64,000 nucleotides of DNA from Sphingobium trunci (GCF_022664535.1 NZ_JAKUJY010000018.1:33361-97360), one strand, 5' to 3'; numbered from the stretch's first letter, positions 16,313 through 25,763 are shown. The notes: a model not told the origin generated them from the sequence alone. Numbers and translations are program-made.

Positions 16313-17482
16313 CTAATCCTTCAGTCTCGCCCAAAGAGCATGGGCCATGGCTGCGTTCCCCCTGGCGTCGGGATGGGAATCATGCGGCAGCCGCCAGTCC
16401 GGGTCGAGCGGCACCACCAGATGCGGAATGCTGCTGCCGTCGAAGATCGCGACACGCAGGGCACGTTCCCGCGCGCCGTCGGGCTGGAACGCGGGGACCA
16501 GAATGAGCGGCCGGGCGCCCCGCGTCCTCACCATCGCCACTGCGGCCATCAGCAGGCGGCGGTCGATGGCCACGACATGAGCGATGGCAGCCCTGCTATG
16601 ACAGGGAAACAATATCCGTCCCAAATGACCGAGCGCCCAGGAGGGTTCCGCCCTGTGCCACTGCCCCGCGCTGTCGATCCAGGGCCGGTTGCGGTCGAGA
16701 TCGCGCACCATCAGGCTGGGCGAGAAGAGGATCACGACGGCCACAGGATGGCGGAAACGGGGTAGGTCCCGCTGGAGCTTCAGGAAGCTCTGGCTGACCG
16801 AATAGGCATTGACCGCCAGATTGGCGCTCTGGATGCCGCTTGAGGCCTGCACCCGTCCCGCCACCGAGTCCTTCCACTCGAGCCCCTTGCCGAACATGAT
16901 CGATTCCCCGACGAACAGGATCGAGGGGGCTGTTCGGTCGAGCGAAGATGCGTTCGGCGCGATCCGATAGCCGTGGCTGTCGATCCGGTAGAGCGGGTGC
17001 CACGCAAATTCCGGATCGGCTGCCAGTCGCGACGGCACATAGGTCCAGCCGAGTCGGGGATCGACCCGGCGCAGCGGTTCGTCGCCCGGCGTCCATGGCT
17101 GGCCCTTTCGCCAGGAAATCTGTTGCAGGATCGCCTCGCTCGCGGGCACGGCCAGCAATATCGCGATGCCGATGACGATCGCACGCCACATCCTGTCCCC
17201 GCGGCCGGCCTTGACCCAGTGCGCGGCGATCAGCAGGGCGAGGGTAATCGCCATCAGCGTGGCCCGCTCGATCTGGACGATCGTCATGAGCCATTCGCTT
17301 GGCACGAGAATGTCCGGAAGCAGATGGCGGTCGGTCCAAGCGCGGGTCATGCAGGCCGCCAGCCCGCCCAGCAGCAGCGCGGCACCGCCGATGAACAGCG
17401 CGGCGCTAAGGCGCAAAGCCTGGGCCGGGCCAATGCCCCGGAGCGGCGGGACGGCGGCCGAATGGGTGGTTTGGACGGACAT
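16313..17482 (-). CDS. Membrane-anchored SGNH/GDSL-like hydrolase
   Basis: 389 residues. Three hydrophobic helices in the first 115 residues (around 25-45, 70-90, 100-118) anchor an outward-facing domain. Block I is FVGESIMFGKGL with the candidate nucleophile Ser194. Block V is PHDSHPDARG with Asp368 and His370, which completes the catalytic pair at the C-terminus, and NLAVNAYS fits the block II/III region. The family includes O-acyl esterases and acyltransferase-like enzymes acting on glycans, lipids or carbamoylated/acetylated products. It is downstream of the TorF-type porin gene and near a carbamoyltransferase cluster; SGNH hydrolases often accompany NodU-type carbamoyltransferases, so a shared substrate is plausible. 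Confidence 0.7.
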   Translation of the reverse strand: MSVQTTHSAAVPPLRGIGPAQALRLSAALFIGGAALLLGGLAACMTRAWTDRHLLPDILVPSEWLMTIVQIERATLMAITLALLIAAHWVKAGRGDRMWRAIVIGIAILLAVPASEAILQQISWRKGQPWTPGDEPLRRVDPRLGWTYVPSRLAADPEFAWHPLYRIDSHGYRIAPNASSLDRTAPSILFVGESIMFGKGLEWKDSVAGRVQASSGIQSANLAVNAYSVSQSFLKLQRDLPRFRHPVAVVILFSPSLMVRDLDRNRPWIDSAGQWHRAEPSWALGHLGRILFPCHSRAAIAHVVAIDRRLLMAAVAMVRTRGARPLILVPAFQPDGARERALRVAIFDGSSIPHLVVPLDPDWRLPHDSHPDARGNAAMAHALWARLKD

Positions 17483-17533
17483 GCCAAGGCTTTGTGTCGC
17501 CCATGGTGCCCATGGTTCAACGGGCAGCGGGAT

Positions 17534-18304
17534 TTATAGGGTGAAGGTGAGGGCGATCACCAGCGCGGTCTTCGCGCCATATTTTCCGTCATAGCCCGGC
17601 CGATCTGCCGCATGGCCGGTCCAGGCGGCCTCAAGATCGAAGCGCCCCAGACGGCGGCGCAGGCCTATCTGCCAGTCGGTCGCATCCGGCGCATGACCGC
17701 CGGAGGGATTCTTCAGATAGACGAGGCGCCCGCCATGGCCGATCAGCGCCCAGTAGCGGCCAAGGTCGAGATTGCCGTTCACCTCCATGTAGAGCGTCGG
17801 TTCATCCCCCTGGAAATAGGCGGGAGAAAGGAAAAGGCGGCCGGAAATATTCCGGCCGGCAATGCCGAGATAGGCTTCGGTATAGCTGCGTCCGCCGCTG
17901 ATGCCGGAATAACGGCCATAACGGCTGTGGACGAGGCCCACATCGATCGTCGTTGCCGCGGAAAGCTGCTGCGCGAACCCGGCATAGGCCCGGAAGGACA
18001 GCGGCTTCAGACCGTCGTCGCGGGTCGCGACCACCGCCCCTGCAGCGCCGAGATACAGGCCCTCGCTGCTGTCCTGGACCAGATCCAGTTCGAAGGTCGG
18101 CCGATGGTCGCTGATCGCTTGACCGCGCAGCCGGGCCTGGCTGGAGAGAGTTAGGCTACCGCCCAGTTGCGCGGCGGCGGGGCTGACGAGAAGAGGGGTG
18201 GCCAGCAGAAGAGCGCCGCCCTGAATCGCGGCCCGCCGATGCCGGGAGCGCCGCACCGGTGCCGTCCCGGCTCGCAGCCTTGAACCGCACCCTGGCGAGC
18301 GCAT
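17534..18304 (-). CDS. TorF-family putative porin
   Basis: 256 residues. A basic N-terminus and hydrophobic stretch GGALLLATPLLVSPAAAQ form a signal peptide. The mature part is all beta with alternating aromatic residues (SFRAYAGFAQQL, GRYWALIGHGG) and ends ALVIALTFTL, as in outer-membrane barrels. The pattern SLTLSSQARLRGQAISDHRPTFELDL is typical of the TorF/TIGR02001 group. Function is likely small-solute passage. ATG 18304 has AGGAAGG 8 bases upstream. It heads a two-gene leftward operon with the SGNH hydrolase, divergent from the cupredoxin operon. Confidence 0.7.
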   Translation of the reverse strand: MRSPGCGSRLRAGTAPVRRSRHRRAAIQGGALLLATPLLVSPAAAQLGGSLTLSSQARLRGQAISDHRPTFELDLVQDSSEGLYLGAAGAVVATRDDGLKPLSFRAYAGFAQQLSAATTIDVGLVHSRYGRYSGISGGRSYTEAYLGIAGRNISGRLFLSPAYFQGDEPTLYMEVNGNLDLGRYWALIGHGGRLVYLKNPSGGHAPDATDWQIGLRRRLGRFDLEAAWTGHAADRPGYDGKYGAKTALVIALTFTL

Positions 18305-18479
18305 CGATCATCCTTCCTGCCGTTATCGCGAATATGACCGACCCTGCCTATGCTCCGGTGCCGCATCGATCAAGAAGGCGATCGGACTGCGGCAGGCGGC
18401 GCTGCAAAAATTTTTCGCGGGGCCATGAACCGCTTGCTCCGGTTATCGCCACTCATGGCTGTCAAGGAAGGAGGCAGGC

Positions 18480-18887
18480 ATGTCTCATGTGCAATGGCCC
18501 GCGATTCTGGCCGCGCTGATCCTCGCATCGACGGCCGGGGCACAGCCGGAAGCCGACAATTGGAGCGGTGCCCGGCTCGTCACCATCCGGTTGTCGAGCT
18601 TCCGGTTCGAACCGGCGGATATCGTGCTGGAACATGGCCGGCCCTACCGGTTCCATTTCGTGAACGATGCGTCGGGCGGGCATGATTTTGCCGGCAAGGA
18701 ATTTTTCGCTCAAGCACGGATCAAGCCGGAGGATGCAGCCAAGGTCGAGGGGGGACGGGTGGAACTGAGCGGCGGGGAAAGTGTCGACGTCCGCCTGATC
18801 GCGCCGTTACCAGGCCAGTTCAAGATACGCTGCACCCATTTCATGCACAGCATGCTGGGGATGACGGGCCGGATCGTGGTGCAATGA
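18480..18887 (+). CDS. Periplasmic cupredoxin-domain protein
   Basis: 135 residues. Signal peptide ends near STAGAQ. The mature domain is a single cupredoxin barrel: FRFEPADIVLEHGRPYRFHFVND is the usual strand pattern, a candidate His ligand is in SGGHDFAG, and the second ligand group lies in IRCTHFMHSMLGMTG (Cys, His and Met). That gives a type-1-like copper site, though a Met-rich variant is possible. It may transfer electrons or copper in the periplasm. Its stop overlaps the start of the ferritin-like gene (ATGA), so the two are made together. ATG 18480 has GGAAGGAGG upstream. Confidence 0.8.
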   Translation: MSHVQWPAILAALILASTAGAQPEADNWSGARLVTIRLSSFRFEPADIVLEHGRPYRFHFVNDASGGHDFAGKEFFAQARIKPEDAAKVEGGRVELSGGESVDVRLIAPLPGQFKIRCTHFMHSMLGMTGRIVVQ

Positions 18888-19612
18888 TCCGATGGCGTGC
18901 CCCGATCGACCGGATGGTCTGGGCCGATCCGCGCCGCCGGGCGCGCAAATTGATGCAATTCGCTGAGGTCGAGGCTCAGGGTGCGCGCGACCTGTTCCGC
19001 GCGGCCGAGGTCACGCCTGATCCTCACCTGCGACGCCGGTTGTTCGCCCATGCGCGGGACGAGGTGCGCCACGCCGCCCTGTTCCGGGCGCGCGGGTTGG
19101 CGCTGCGGCGGACGCTGGCCGATCCCGGTCCCGATCGCGCGCTGGGCGACGGCCTGATCCCCGGCGAGCGTGGTTTCGACCGGCTGGAGGTCGAGAAGGA
19201 GAGCATGGCCGCGCTGCTGGCCTTCATCCATCTGTCGGAACGGGCCGCCGCGCACGCCTTTGCCGCCTATGGCGCAGTGCTCGGCCACGATCCGGAAACG
19301 CGGGCCGTGATTGCCCGGATCGCCCGCGACGAGGAGGGACATATGCGTTATTCGCGGGCGGAACTCGCCCGGCTGGCGCCGGATCAGGGCCGCCGGGCGC
19401 TTTGGATCGCGCGGCTGCGCCGCTTGTGGCGGGCCTATCTGCGGTTGGCGCTGATCCTGGCGGATCTGATCTCCCGGTTGATCCTGACGCTCGTCTATTT
19501 CCTGCTTCTTGCCCCTTTCGCCTGGATGGCGAAGCGGTCGGCGCGGCGGCAGGCACCCGGCTGGCGCGCCTGCGTGGATCGGTCGCGCGACGGTGGAGGA
19601 GGGCAATATTGA
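18884..19612 (+). CDS. Ferritin-like (rubrerythrin-type) protein with membrane tail
   Basis: 242 residues. A four-helix bundle carries carboxylate-bridged di-iron motifs: Glu in FAEVEAQGARDLF, E-V-R-H (ARDEVRHAALFR), a Glu in LSERAAAHAF, and E-E-G-H (RDEEGHMRYS). These are two E-x-x-H sets as in ferritin-like oxidases. After residue about 180 a hydrophobic hairpin (LRLALILADL... LILTLVYFLLLAPFAW) suggests membrane attachment. It could be a di-iron oxidase or hydroxylase acting on a lipid-linked or membrane substrate rather than an iron store (inference). It overlaps both neighbours (ATGA before, TGATG after), so it is tightly coupled to the carbamoyltransferase. Confidence 0.65.
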   Translation: MIRWRAPIDRMVWADPRRRARKLMQFAEVEAQGARDLFRAAEVTPDPHLRRRLFAHARDEVRHAALFRARGLALRRTLADPGPDRALGDGLIPGERGFDRLEVEKESMAALLAFIHLSERAAAHAFAAYGAVLGHDPETRAVIARIARDEEGHMRYSRAELARLAPDQGRRALWIARLRRLWRAYLRLALILADLISRLILTLVYFLLLAPFAWMAKRSARRQAPGWRACVDRSRDGGGGQY

Positions 19613-21381
19613 TGAAAATCCTGGGTATCTCCGCCTTCTATCATGACGCCGCCGCCGCATTGACGATCGATGGCCTGCCCGTCGCCGCCGTGCAGGAGGA
19701 GCGATTGTCCCGATCCAAGAATGATCCCGCCTTTCCGCTGCGCGCGATCACATGGTGTCTCGACCATGCGGCGCTGGAGCCGGAGGATCTGGACGCGGTG
19801 ATCTTCTACGAACGGCCCGCGCTAAAATTCGACCGGGTGCTGATGACGTTGCTGCGCGGCTTTCCGCAAAGCTGGCGCATTTTTCCCCAGGCGATGAAGA
19901 ATATGGTCGGGGAAAAGCTCTGGGTGCGCGGCATCATCAGCGCGCAACTGGGCGTTCCGGCAAAGCGCATCCACTTCACGGACCATCATCTCTCGCACGC
20001 CGCCGCCGCCTTCCTGACGGCGCCGACGCAGCAGGCGGCGATACTCACCGCCGACGGCGTGGGCGAGTGGGCGACGCTGACCGTCGGGCAGGCACGCAAG
20101 CGCAGCGGCGGCCCTGCGGAGATCAGCCTGCTGCGCGAAGTGCATTTTCCCCATTCGCTCGGCCTGTTCTATTCCGCCTTCACCGCATGGCTGGGGTTCC
20201 CGGTCAATGAGGGGGAATATAAGGTCATGGGCCTCGCCGCCTACGGCACGCCGCGTTTTGCCGGGGAGGTACGGCATATGCTGCACCGGACGCGCGATGG
20301 CGCCTTTGCCCTGGACCTTGGCTATTTCGATCATCACCGGGCGGCCGATGCCGCCTATTCCCATCGCTTCGTCGAACTGTTCGGTCCGCCCCGCGATCGG
20401 TTCGAGCCGATCGATCCCACCACTCCGCAGGGTCGTCACTATGCCGATGTCGCGGCCAGCGCCCAGTGCGTTCTGGAGGAGGTGATCGTCGATATCGCAA
20501 CCGCGCTGCGCCGGGAAACGGGCCTGTCCGATCTGTGTCTGGGCGGCGGCGTGGCGCTGAACGGGGTCGCCAATGCCCGCATCCTGCGCGCATCGAGCTT
20601 TGAACGGCTGTTCGTTCCGCCCGCGCCGGGCGATGCGGGTTGTGCCCTTGGAGCGGCGCTCTGGGCCGATCGCATCCTGTTCGGTCAACCGCACCGCGAT
20701 TGTCCCGATCATCCCTTCTGGGGACCGGCGGTCGTGCCGACCGATCTGGCGCGCCTTGCAGCGGAGGACGGGCTGTCCTGCGAACGGGTCGGCGAAGCGG
20801 AGCTGATGGATCGGCTGGTCGACGCCATCGGACGTGGCGCCATCGTCGGCTGGATGGAGGGCGCTGCGGAGTTCGGCCCGCGCGCGCTCGGTCACCGCAG
20901 TATCCTCGCCGATCCGGGCGATGCGGCCATGCGCGACCGGATCAACCGCGACATCAAGTTTCGCGAATCCTTTCGCCCCTTCGCCCCGGTCGTTCCCGCG
21001 GACCATGCGGAAACCTTTTTCGAACTGCCGCCCGGCGGCGCCCGGCTGGGCCGTTTCATGTCCGGCGTCTTTCCGGTCCGGCCCGAATGGCGCGACCGGC
21101 TGCGCGCCGTCACCCATGTCGACGGCACCGCGCGGGTGCAGATGTTGGAAGCGGCGATGGCACCCCGCCTGCACGCACTGCTGATGGCCTATGGGCGCCG
21201 GCACGGGCTGCCGGTGCTGCTGAACACATCCTTCAACCTGGCCGGTGACCCGATCGTGACCAGCGCGGCGGAAGGCTATTCGACCTTCCGACGCGCCGGG
21301 CTGGACCTTCTGGTCGCGGAGGACCTGATCGTTCGCCGCGATCCTGCGCGGCAGGACCATTCGCTGGAGGCTATGGCATGA
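19612..21381 (+). CDS. NodU/TobZ-type carbamoyltransferase
   Basis: 589 residues. The N-terminal Kae1-like ASKHA domain opens with KILGISAFYHDAAAALTIDG and holds the metal site HHLSHAAAAF, then the GLCLGGG-type segment DLCLGGGVALNG. The C-terminal YrdC-like region has GPRALGHRSILADP and LLNTSFNLAGDPIV. These enzymes use carbamoyl phosphate and ATP to put a carbamoyl group on a hydroxyl or amine of a small molecule or glycan (Nod factor, tobramycin, saxitoxin families). ATG 19612 overlaps the previous stop by one base. The acceptor is not visible; a DUF5989 protein and a methyltransferase follow. Confidence 0.9.
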   Translation: MKILGISAFYHDAAAALTIDGLPVAAVQEERLSRSKNDPAFPLRAITWCLDHAALEPEDLDAVIFYERPALKFDRVLMTLLRGFPQSWRIFPQAMKNMVGEKLWVRGIISAQLGVPAKRIHFTDHHLSHAAAAFLTAPTQQAAILTADGVGEWATLTVGQARKRSGGPAEISLLREVHFPHSLGLFYSAFTAWLGFPVNEGEYKVMGLAAYGTPRFAGEVRHMLHRTRDGAFALDLGYFDHHRAADAAYSHRFVELFGPPRDRFEPIDPTTPQGRHYADVAASAQCVLEEVIVDIATALRRETGLSDLCLGGGVALNGVANARILRASSFERLFVPPAPGDAGCALGAALWADRILFGQPHRDCPDHPFWGPAVVPTDLARLAAEDGLSCERVGEAELMDRLVDAIGRGAIVGWMEGAAEFGPRALGHRSILADPGDAAMRDRINRDIKFRESFRPFAPVVPADHAETFFELPPGGARLGRFMSGVFPVRPEWRDRLRAVTHVDGTARVQMLEAAMAPRLHALLMAYGRRHGLPVLLNTSFNLAGDPIVTSAAEGYSTFRRAGLDLLVAEDLIVRRDPARQDHSLEAMA

Positions 21382-21590
21382 TCCGGCACAGGGGCCGCCT
21401 GCGGCGCCATCTCATCATCGTTGGCAGCGCATCCGGGACGATCGTCGATCTGGTACGGGGGCTGTGGCGTTCGACCGGCGGGCGGCGCTGGATGATCCCG
21501 CTCGTGGTCTTTCTCTGCTCGGTCGGGGTGATACTGACGCTGGCCGCGGGCGTGGAGGCGCTGGCGCCCTTCATCTATTCGATCTTCTGA
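21378..21590 (+). CDS. DUF5989 family small membrane protein
   Basis: 70 residues: a basic N-terminus, then LVRGLWRSTGGRRWMIPLVVFL and the closing LAAGVEALAPFIYSIF. This is the DUF5989 pattern: one tryptophan-rich amphipathic stretch, one transmembrane helix and a short APFIY(S/T)xF end. Genes of this family usually sit next to carbamoyltransferases, and here it overlaps one (ATGA). Role unknown; it may anchor or support the carbamoyltransferase at the membrane (inference). Confidence 0.75.
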   Translation: MIRHRGRLRRHLIIVGSASGTIVDLVRGLWRSTGGRRWMIPLVVFLCSVGVILTLAAGVEALAPFIYSIF

Positions 21591-21592
21591 AG

Positions 21593-22609
21593 ATGGATGC
21601 GCTTGCCCTTTCCCTGCTGGCCTGTCCCGCTTGTGGCGGGCGGCTGGATGGGGCGCTTCGCTGCCGCGCCTGCGGGACCGCCTATCGTCGAACCGACGGC
21701 ATAACCGATCTGCGCCTGCCGGGCGATGCGCGGACCGAACGCGTCAGGGAATTTTACGCCGCGGCGCCCTTTCCCGGCTATCCGGCCAGGGACAGCATCG
21801 AGTGGCTGCGCACCCGGGCCGAACGCAGCCCGTTCGCCCGGTTGCTGGACGCGGCCATCCCCTATGACGCGCGGATATTGGAAATGGGCTGCGGGACAGG
21901 CCAGATGAGCCTCTATCTTGCGCGGGGCGAGCGGATCGTGATCGCCGCCGATCTTTGCCGCCCGTCGCTGGCGCTGGGCCGGGCGGCCGCAACGCGGCTC
22001 GGCATAGGGCAGGTCGAATTTGTCGAGACCGATGTGCATCATCCGGGCCTGCGCGAGGGCGCATTCGATATCGTCTATTGCTCGGGCATGCTGCATCATA
22101 CGCCCAATCCCTATGCCGCCTTCGTCCGCGTGGCCCGGCTGGTGCGCCCCGGCGGACTGATCGTCATCGGTCTTTACAATCGCTATGCACGGCTGCCGCA
22201 CCGGCTGAGGCGGGTGGCCGCCTTCCTGACGGGCGGGCGCTGGGTTCGGGCCGATCGGGTGCTGGCCAGCCGCCGGGCGCAGCCGGAGCGATATCGGGCA
22301 TGGCTAAACGATCAATATCACCATCCCGAGGAACATAGCCATACATTGGCGCAGCTCCGCCGCTGGTTCGCGGCCAATGACATCGCCTATATCCGGGCCG
22401 TTCCCGGCGCCCTGCTGGACCAGACGGACGGTGCGGGGCTGACCGACGCGGAAGAGGATGGTTGGTGGCTCGAAGACATATTGGCGCAGATCGGCTGGAT
22501 CGGCCGGATCGGCTGGGAGGGAGGACTGTTCGCGACTGTCGGTCGCGCTAAGCGGTCTGCGTGCATGACGGGAGAAGACGATAGGATCGCATCTCCCGAA
22601 CATGCGTAA
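21593..22609 (+). CDS. Class I SAM-dependent methyltransferase with N-terminal zinc ribbon
   Basis: 338 residues. The N-terminus has two Cys pairs (LACPACGG, then CRACGTAY), a Trm112-like zinc ribbon. SAM-binding motif I is ILEMGCGTGQMS, with motif II around VEFVETDVHH and motif III DIVYCSGMLHHTPNP. ATG 21593 lies 2 bases after the DUF5989 stop, so it belongs to the same operon. A C-terminal region of about 100 residues (ERYRAWLNDQYHHPEEHSH) is typical of methyltransferases in natural-product or glycan clusters. It may methylate the same molecule that is carbamoylated (inference). Confidence 0.85.
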   Translation: MDALALSLLACPACGGRLDGALRCRACGTAYRRTDGITDLRLPGDARTERVREFYAAAPFPGYPARDSIEWLRTRAERSPFARLLDAAIPYDARILEMGCGTGQMSLYLARGERIVIAADLCRPSLALGRAAATRLGIGQVEFVETDVHHPGLREGAFDIVYCSGMLHHTPNPYAAFVRVARLVRPGGLIVIGLYNRYARLPHRLRRVAAFLTGGRWVRADRVLASRRAQPERYRAWLNDQYHHPEEHSHTLAQLRRWFAANDIAYIRAVPGALLDQTDGAGLTDAEEDGWWLEDILAQIGWIGRIGWEGGLFATVGRAKRSACMTGEDDRIASPEHA

Positions 22610-22645
22610 CGCGTCCATGCGCGGCGATGCCGAAGCGATTGTCGA

Positions 22646-25600
22646 TCAATCTTCCTTCTTCTCCTGCAGCCAAAGCAGCGAGAGGGGCAGCAGCAACAGC
22701 ATGAACAGGGTCGCTGAAACAATCCCGCCCACAATGACGCAAGCGAAGGGCCGTTGCGTTTCAGAACCGATTCCCGTCGACAGCGCGGCGGGCAGCAGCC
22801 CAAGTCCGGCCATCAGCGCGGTCATCAGGATCGGGCGCAGGCGGTCGATCGCCCCCTCGATCACGGCGATGCCGAAGGCGTCGCCATTTTCGTAGCGATG
22901 GGTGATGTGTTCCAGCATCACCACTCCGTTCTGCACGGATATGCCCGCGACGGCGATGAAGCCGACAGCGGCGGAAACCGACATGTGAAGGCCCGCCAAG
23001 CCCAGCGCGGCGACGCCCCCGATCGCGGTGAAAGGCACCATCGCCAGGATCAGCAAGGCCGAACGTACCGACCGGAAAGCGCCGAACAGCAGGATGAAGA
23101 TGCCGAACAGCGCGATCGGCACGATCACCTCCAGCCGCTTCATGGCGCGCTGCTGGTTTTCGAACTGGCCACCCCAGCTCATCTGGTAGCCGGCCGGCAA
23201 TTTCACTTTCTCGGCCACGGCTTTCTGCGCGTCGGCGACGAAGCTGCCCTGGTCGCGGCCATCGACATTGGCCTTGATCGCGACATTGCGGCTGCCATTT
23301 TCACGGCTGATGCGCGATGCGCCGACCTGAACGCCGATATGGGCGATTTCCCCCAGGGATATCGCGCCGCCGCCGGGCAGCGGGATTTGCAGCTGCGACA
23401 GATCGTCTACCGCGTTGCGCTGGTCCGCCGCGAAGCGGACGACGATGTCGAAATTGCGGTCGCCCTCATAGGCGGTGCCGACCGTGGCGCCGCCAAAGGC
23501 CGTCGCGATCGCCTTGTTGGCGTCGTCGGCGTTGAGGCCGTAGCGCGCCATGGCGTCGCGATCGAGCACCGCGCGCACTTCGGTCTGCCCACCGATCTTG
23601 ACGGCATCGACGTCGGACGCGCCCGGCACGGCGGCGACCACCCGGGCAGTCTGCTCGCCCAGCTGCTCCAATATATTGAGGTCGTTGCCGGTGATCTTGA
23701 TCGATATCTCGCCCTTCACGCCGGAAAGGCTCTCCTCTACGCTGTCTTCGATCACCTGGCTGAAATTGGTCGGGACGCCGGGGATGGCGGCGATCTTCTT
23801 GCGCATGTCGTCCTCCAGTGCCGCCTTGGTCGGGAACTGGGAACGCCATTCGCCGCGCGGCTTGAGGTCGATCAGCATCTGCATGCTGGACGGCCCCTTG
23901 GGATCGGTGCCATCATCGGGACGGCCGGTTTCGGAACCCACATGCGCGACTTCGGGATAGGCCAGCATGATGCCGCGCACCCGTGCCTCCACCTTGCGCG
24001 TGGTCTCCATCGATGCCGATGGCGTCAGCTGGATGGTGAGCCAGATATTGCCTTCGTCCAGCTTGGGCAGGAATTCCGAACCCAGGCGCGGGATGAGCGC
24101 CACCGTGAAGAGCAGCGTCAAGGCGGCTGCCGCAAAGAAGATGGTGGTGCGCGGTCGCGCCCTGTTGATGATGTTTCGGTATCCGTCGCGCAACCGGTCC
24201 ATCCAGACGATATGCTTTTCCGCCATGTCATAGCGTTCGACCAGGAAGCTGAGGACGGCGGGCAGGAATGACAGGGTGAGCACCAGCGCCGCGCCCAGCG
24301 CGAAGGACAGCGTCAGGGCGACGGGAGAGAACATCTTTCCTTCCACGCGCTGGAAGGTGAAGATCGGGACGAAGGCCATGATGATGATGGCCTTGGAAAA
24401 CAGGATCGGCCGCGCCAGCCCGGTGAGGGTGATGCGCAGCACCTGCTTGCGCCGGAACGTGTCGGGCTGGACTCCGTCATGCTTGGCGGCCTCCAGCGCC
24501 AGTGCGACCATCAGCGCCTCGACCAGGACCACCGCGGAGTCGATGATGATGCCGAAATCGACCGCCCCCATGGAGATGAGGTTGGCGGGCACGCTGACCG
24601 AATTGAGACCCGCAAAGGCCGCCAGGAGCGCCAGCGGAATGATGGCCGCCACCACCATGGCCGCGCGCCAGTTGCGCAGGAAGATCAGCAGCAGCACGGT
24701 CACCAGCGTCGCACCCACCAGCAGATTCTCGGCGACCGTTTCGACCGTCTTGTCGAGCAGCTTGGTCCGCTGGTAGGTCGAACGGATCTGGATCGGCTGG
24801 CGGCCGGTGCGCTGGGCGTCCAGGCGGAACTGCGCGTTCAGCTTTTCCACCGCTTCATGCACGCCCTCGACCACCACGGCGGCATTCTGCCGCTTGACCA
24901 TCGTCACGATGCCTTCGCTGACATCGCCCTGATGGTCGTAGGCGACCATGCCACTGCGTTCGGGCGTGCCGATCCTGACATCGCCGATGTCGCGCACGCG
25001 CACGGTGTTGCCGTTCTGCGCCTTGACCACGGTGTTGCCGACATCGTCGATGCCCTGGTAGAGACCCACGCCGCGCACGACGACAAGTTCGTCCCCGCGC
25101 GGGATGACGCCGCCACCCACGTTGGAATTGGCGCTGCCCACCGCCGATTGGATGTCGGCGATCGTCACGCCGTAACGCTTCAGCAGGTCGGGGCGGATGA
25201 GGATCTGATATTGCTTGATGCTGCCACCGAAGCTGGTGACGTCGGCAACGCCGGGAACCATGCGCAGCGTCGGACGCACCACGAAATCCTGGATGGCCCG
25301 CGCTTCGTAGAGCGGCATGTCTGCGGGCTTGTCGAGCACATAGCGATAGACTTCGCCCACCGCCGTCGACAGCGGTGCAAGGCTGGGCACGACCCCATCG
25401 GGCAGTTCGGCGTCGCGCAGCTTTTCCAGCACCTGCGACCGCGCGAAATAATCGTCCGTGCCGTCGTTGAAGATCAGCGTGACGACCGAAAGGCCGGTGA
25501 TCGAGACCGACCGGATATCGTTGACCCCCGGCGTGCCTGCCAGTGCGCGCTCGATGGGCAGGGATATGGAGCGCTCGATCTCCTCGGGCGCCTGTCCCGG

Positions 25601-25759
25601 CCGCTGGCTGATGACCACCACCTGCACGTCCTGGACGTCCGGGAAAGCCTCGATCGGCAACGTCGTCAAGGCGCGAATGCCCACGATGACCAGCGCGACC
25701 GCCATCAGGATGACGAAGATCCGCTTCTCCACGACGAAGCGGGCCATGTTTTCCAGCAT
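22646..25759 (-). CDS. czcA: CzcA/CusA-type heavy-metal RND efflux pump
   Basis: 1037 residues, full length for the HME-RND family, with 12 transmembrane helices and two large periplasmic loops. In helix 4 the proton-relay motif D-F-G-x3-D-x6-E is present (Asp401, Asp407, Glu414), nearly the same numbering as CzcA Asp402/Asp408/Glu415. This favours the divalent-cation (Co/Zn/Cd) class over the copper/silver CusA class. It is the last gene of a leftward C-B-A operon, 4 bases behind the adaptor gene. It converges on the methyltransferase gene, with 36 bases between. No metal sensor gene is adjacent. Confidence 0.92.
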   Translation of the reverse strand: MLENMARFVVEKRIFVILMAVALVIVGIRALTTLPIEAFPDVQDVQVVVISQRPGQAPEEIERSISLPIERALAGTPGVNDIRSVSITGLSVVTLIFNDGTDDYFARSQVLEKLRDAELPDGVVPSLAPLSTAVGEVYRYVLDKPADMPLYEARAIQDFVVRPTLRMVPGVADVTSFGGSIKQYQILIRPDLLKRYGVTIADIQSAVGSANSNVGGGVIPRGDELVVVRGVGLYQGIDDVGNTVVKAQNGNTVRVRDIGDVRIGTPERSGMVAYDHQGDVSEGIVTMVKRQNAAVVVEGVHEAVEKLNAQFRLDAQRTGRQPIQIRSTYQRTKLLDKTVETVAENLLVGATLVTVLLLIFLRNWRAAMVVAAIIPLALLAAFAGLNSVSVPANLISMGAVDFGIIIDSAVVLVEALMVALALEAAKHDGVQPDTFRRKQVLRITLTGLARPILFSKAIIIMAFVPIFTFQRVEGKMFSPVALTLSFALGAALVLTLSFLPAVLSFLVERYDMAEKHIVWMDRLRDGYRNIINRARPRTTIFFAAAALTLLFTVALIPRLGSEFLPKLDEGNIWLTIQLTPSASMETTRKVEARVRGIMLAYPEVAHVGSETGRPDDGTDPKGPSSMQMLIDLKPRGEWRSQFPTKAALEDDMRKKIAAIPGVPTNFSQVIEDSVEESLSGVKGEISIKITGNDLNILEQLGEQTARVVAAVPGASDVDAVKIGGQTEVRAVLDRDAMARYGLNADDANKAIATAFGGATVGTAYEGDRNFDIVVRFAADQRNAVDDLSQLQIPLPGGGAISLGEIAHIGVQVGASRISRENGSRNVAIKANVDGRDQGSFVADAQKAVAEKVKLPAGYQMSWGGQFENQQRAMKRLEVIVPIALFGIFILLFGAFRSVRSALLILAMVPFTAIGGVAALGLAGLHMSVSAAVGFIAVAGISVQNGVVMLEHITHRYENGDAFGIAVIEGAIDRLRPILMTALMAGLGLLPAALSTGIGSETQRPFACVIVGGIVSATLFMLLLLPLSLLWLQEKKED

Positions 25760-25763
25760 CGGA

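Noticed and set aside
19822..21360. 512-codon minus-strand frame opposite the carbamoyltransferase
   Set aside because: Codon-position shadow. All recognisable motifs are on the plus strand.
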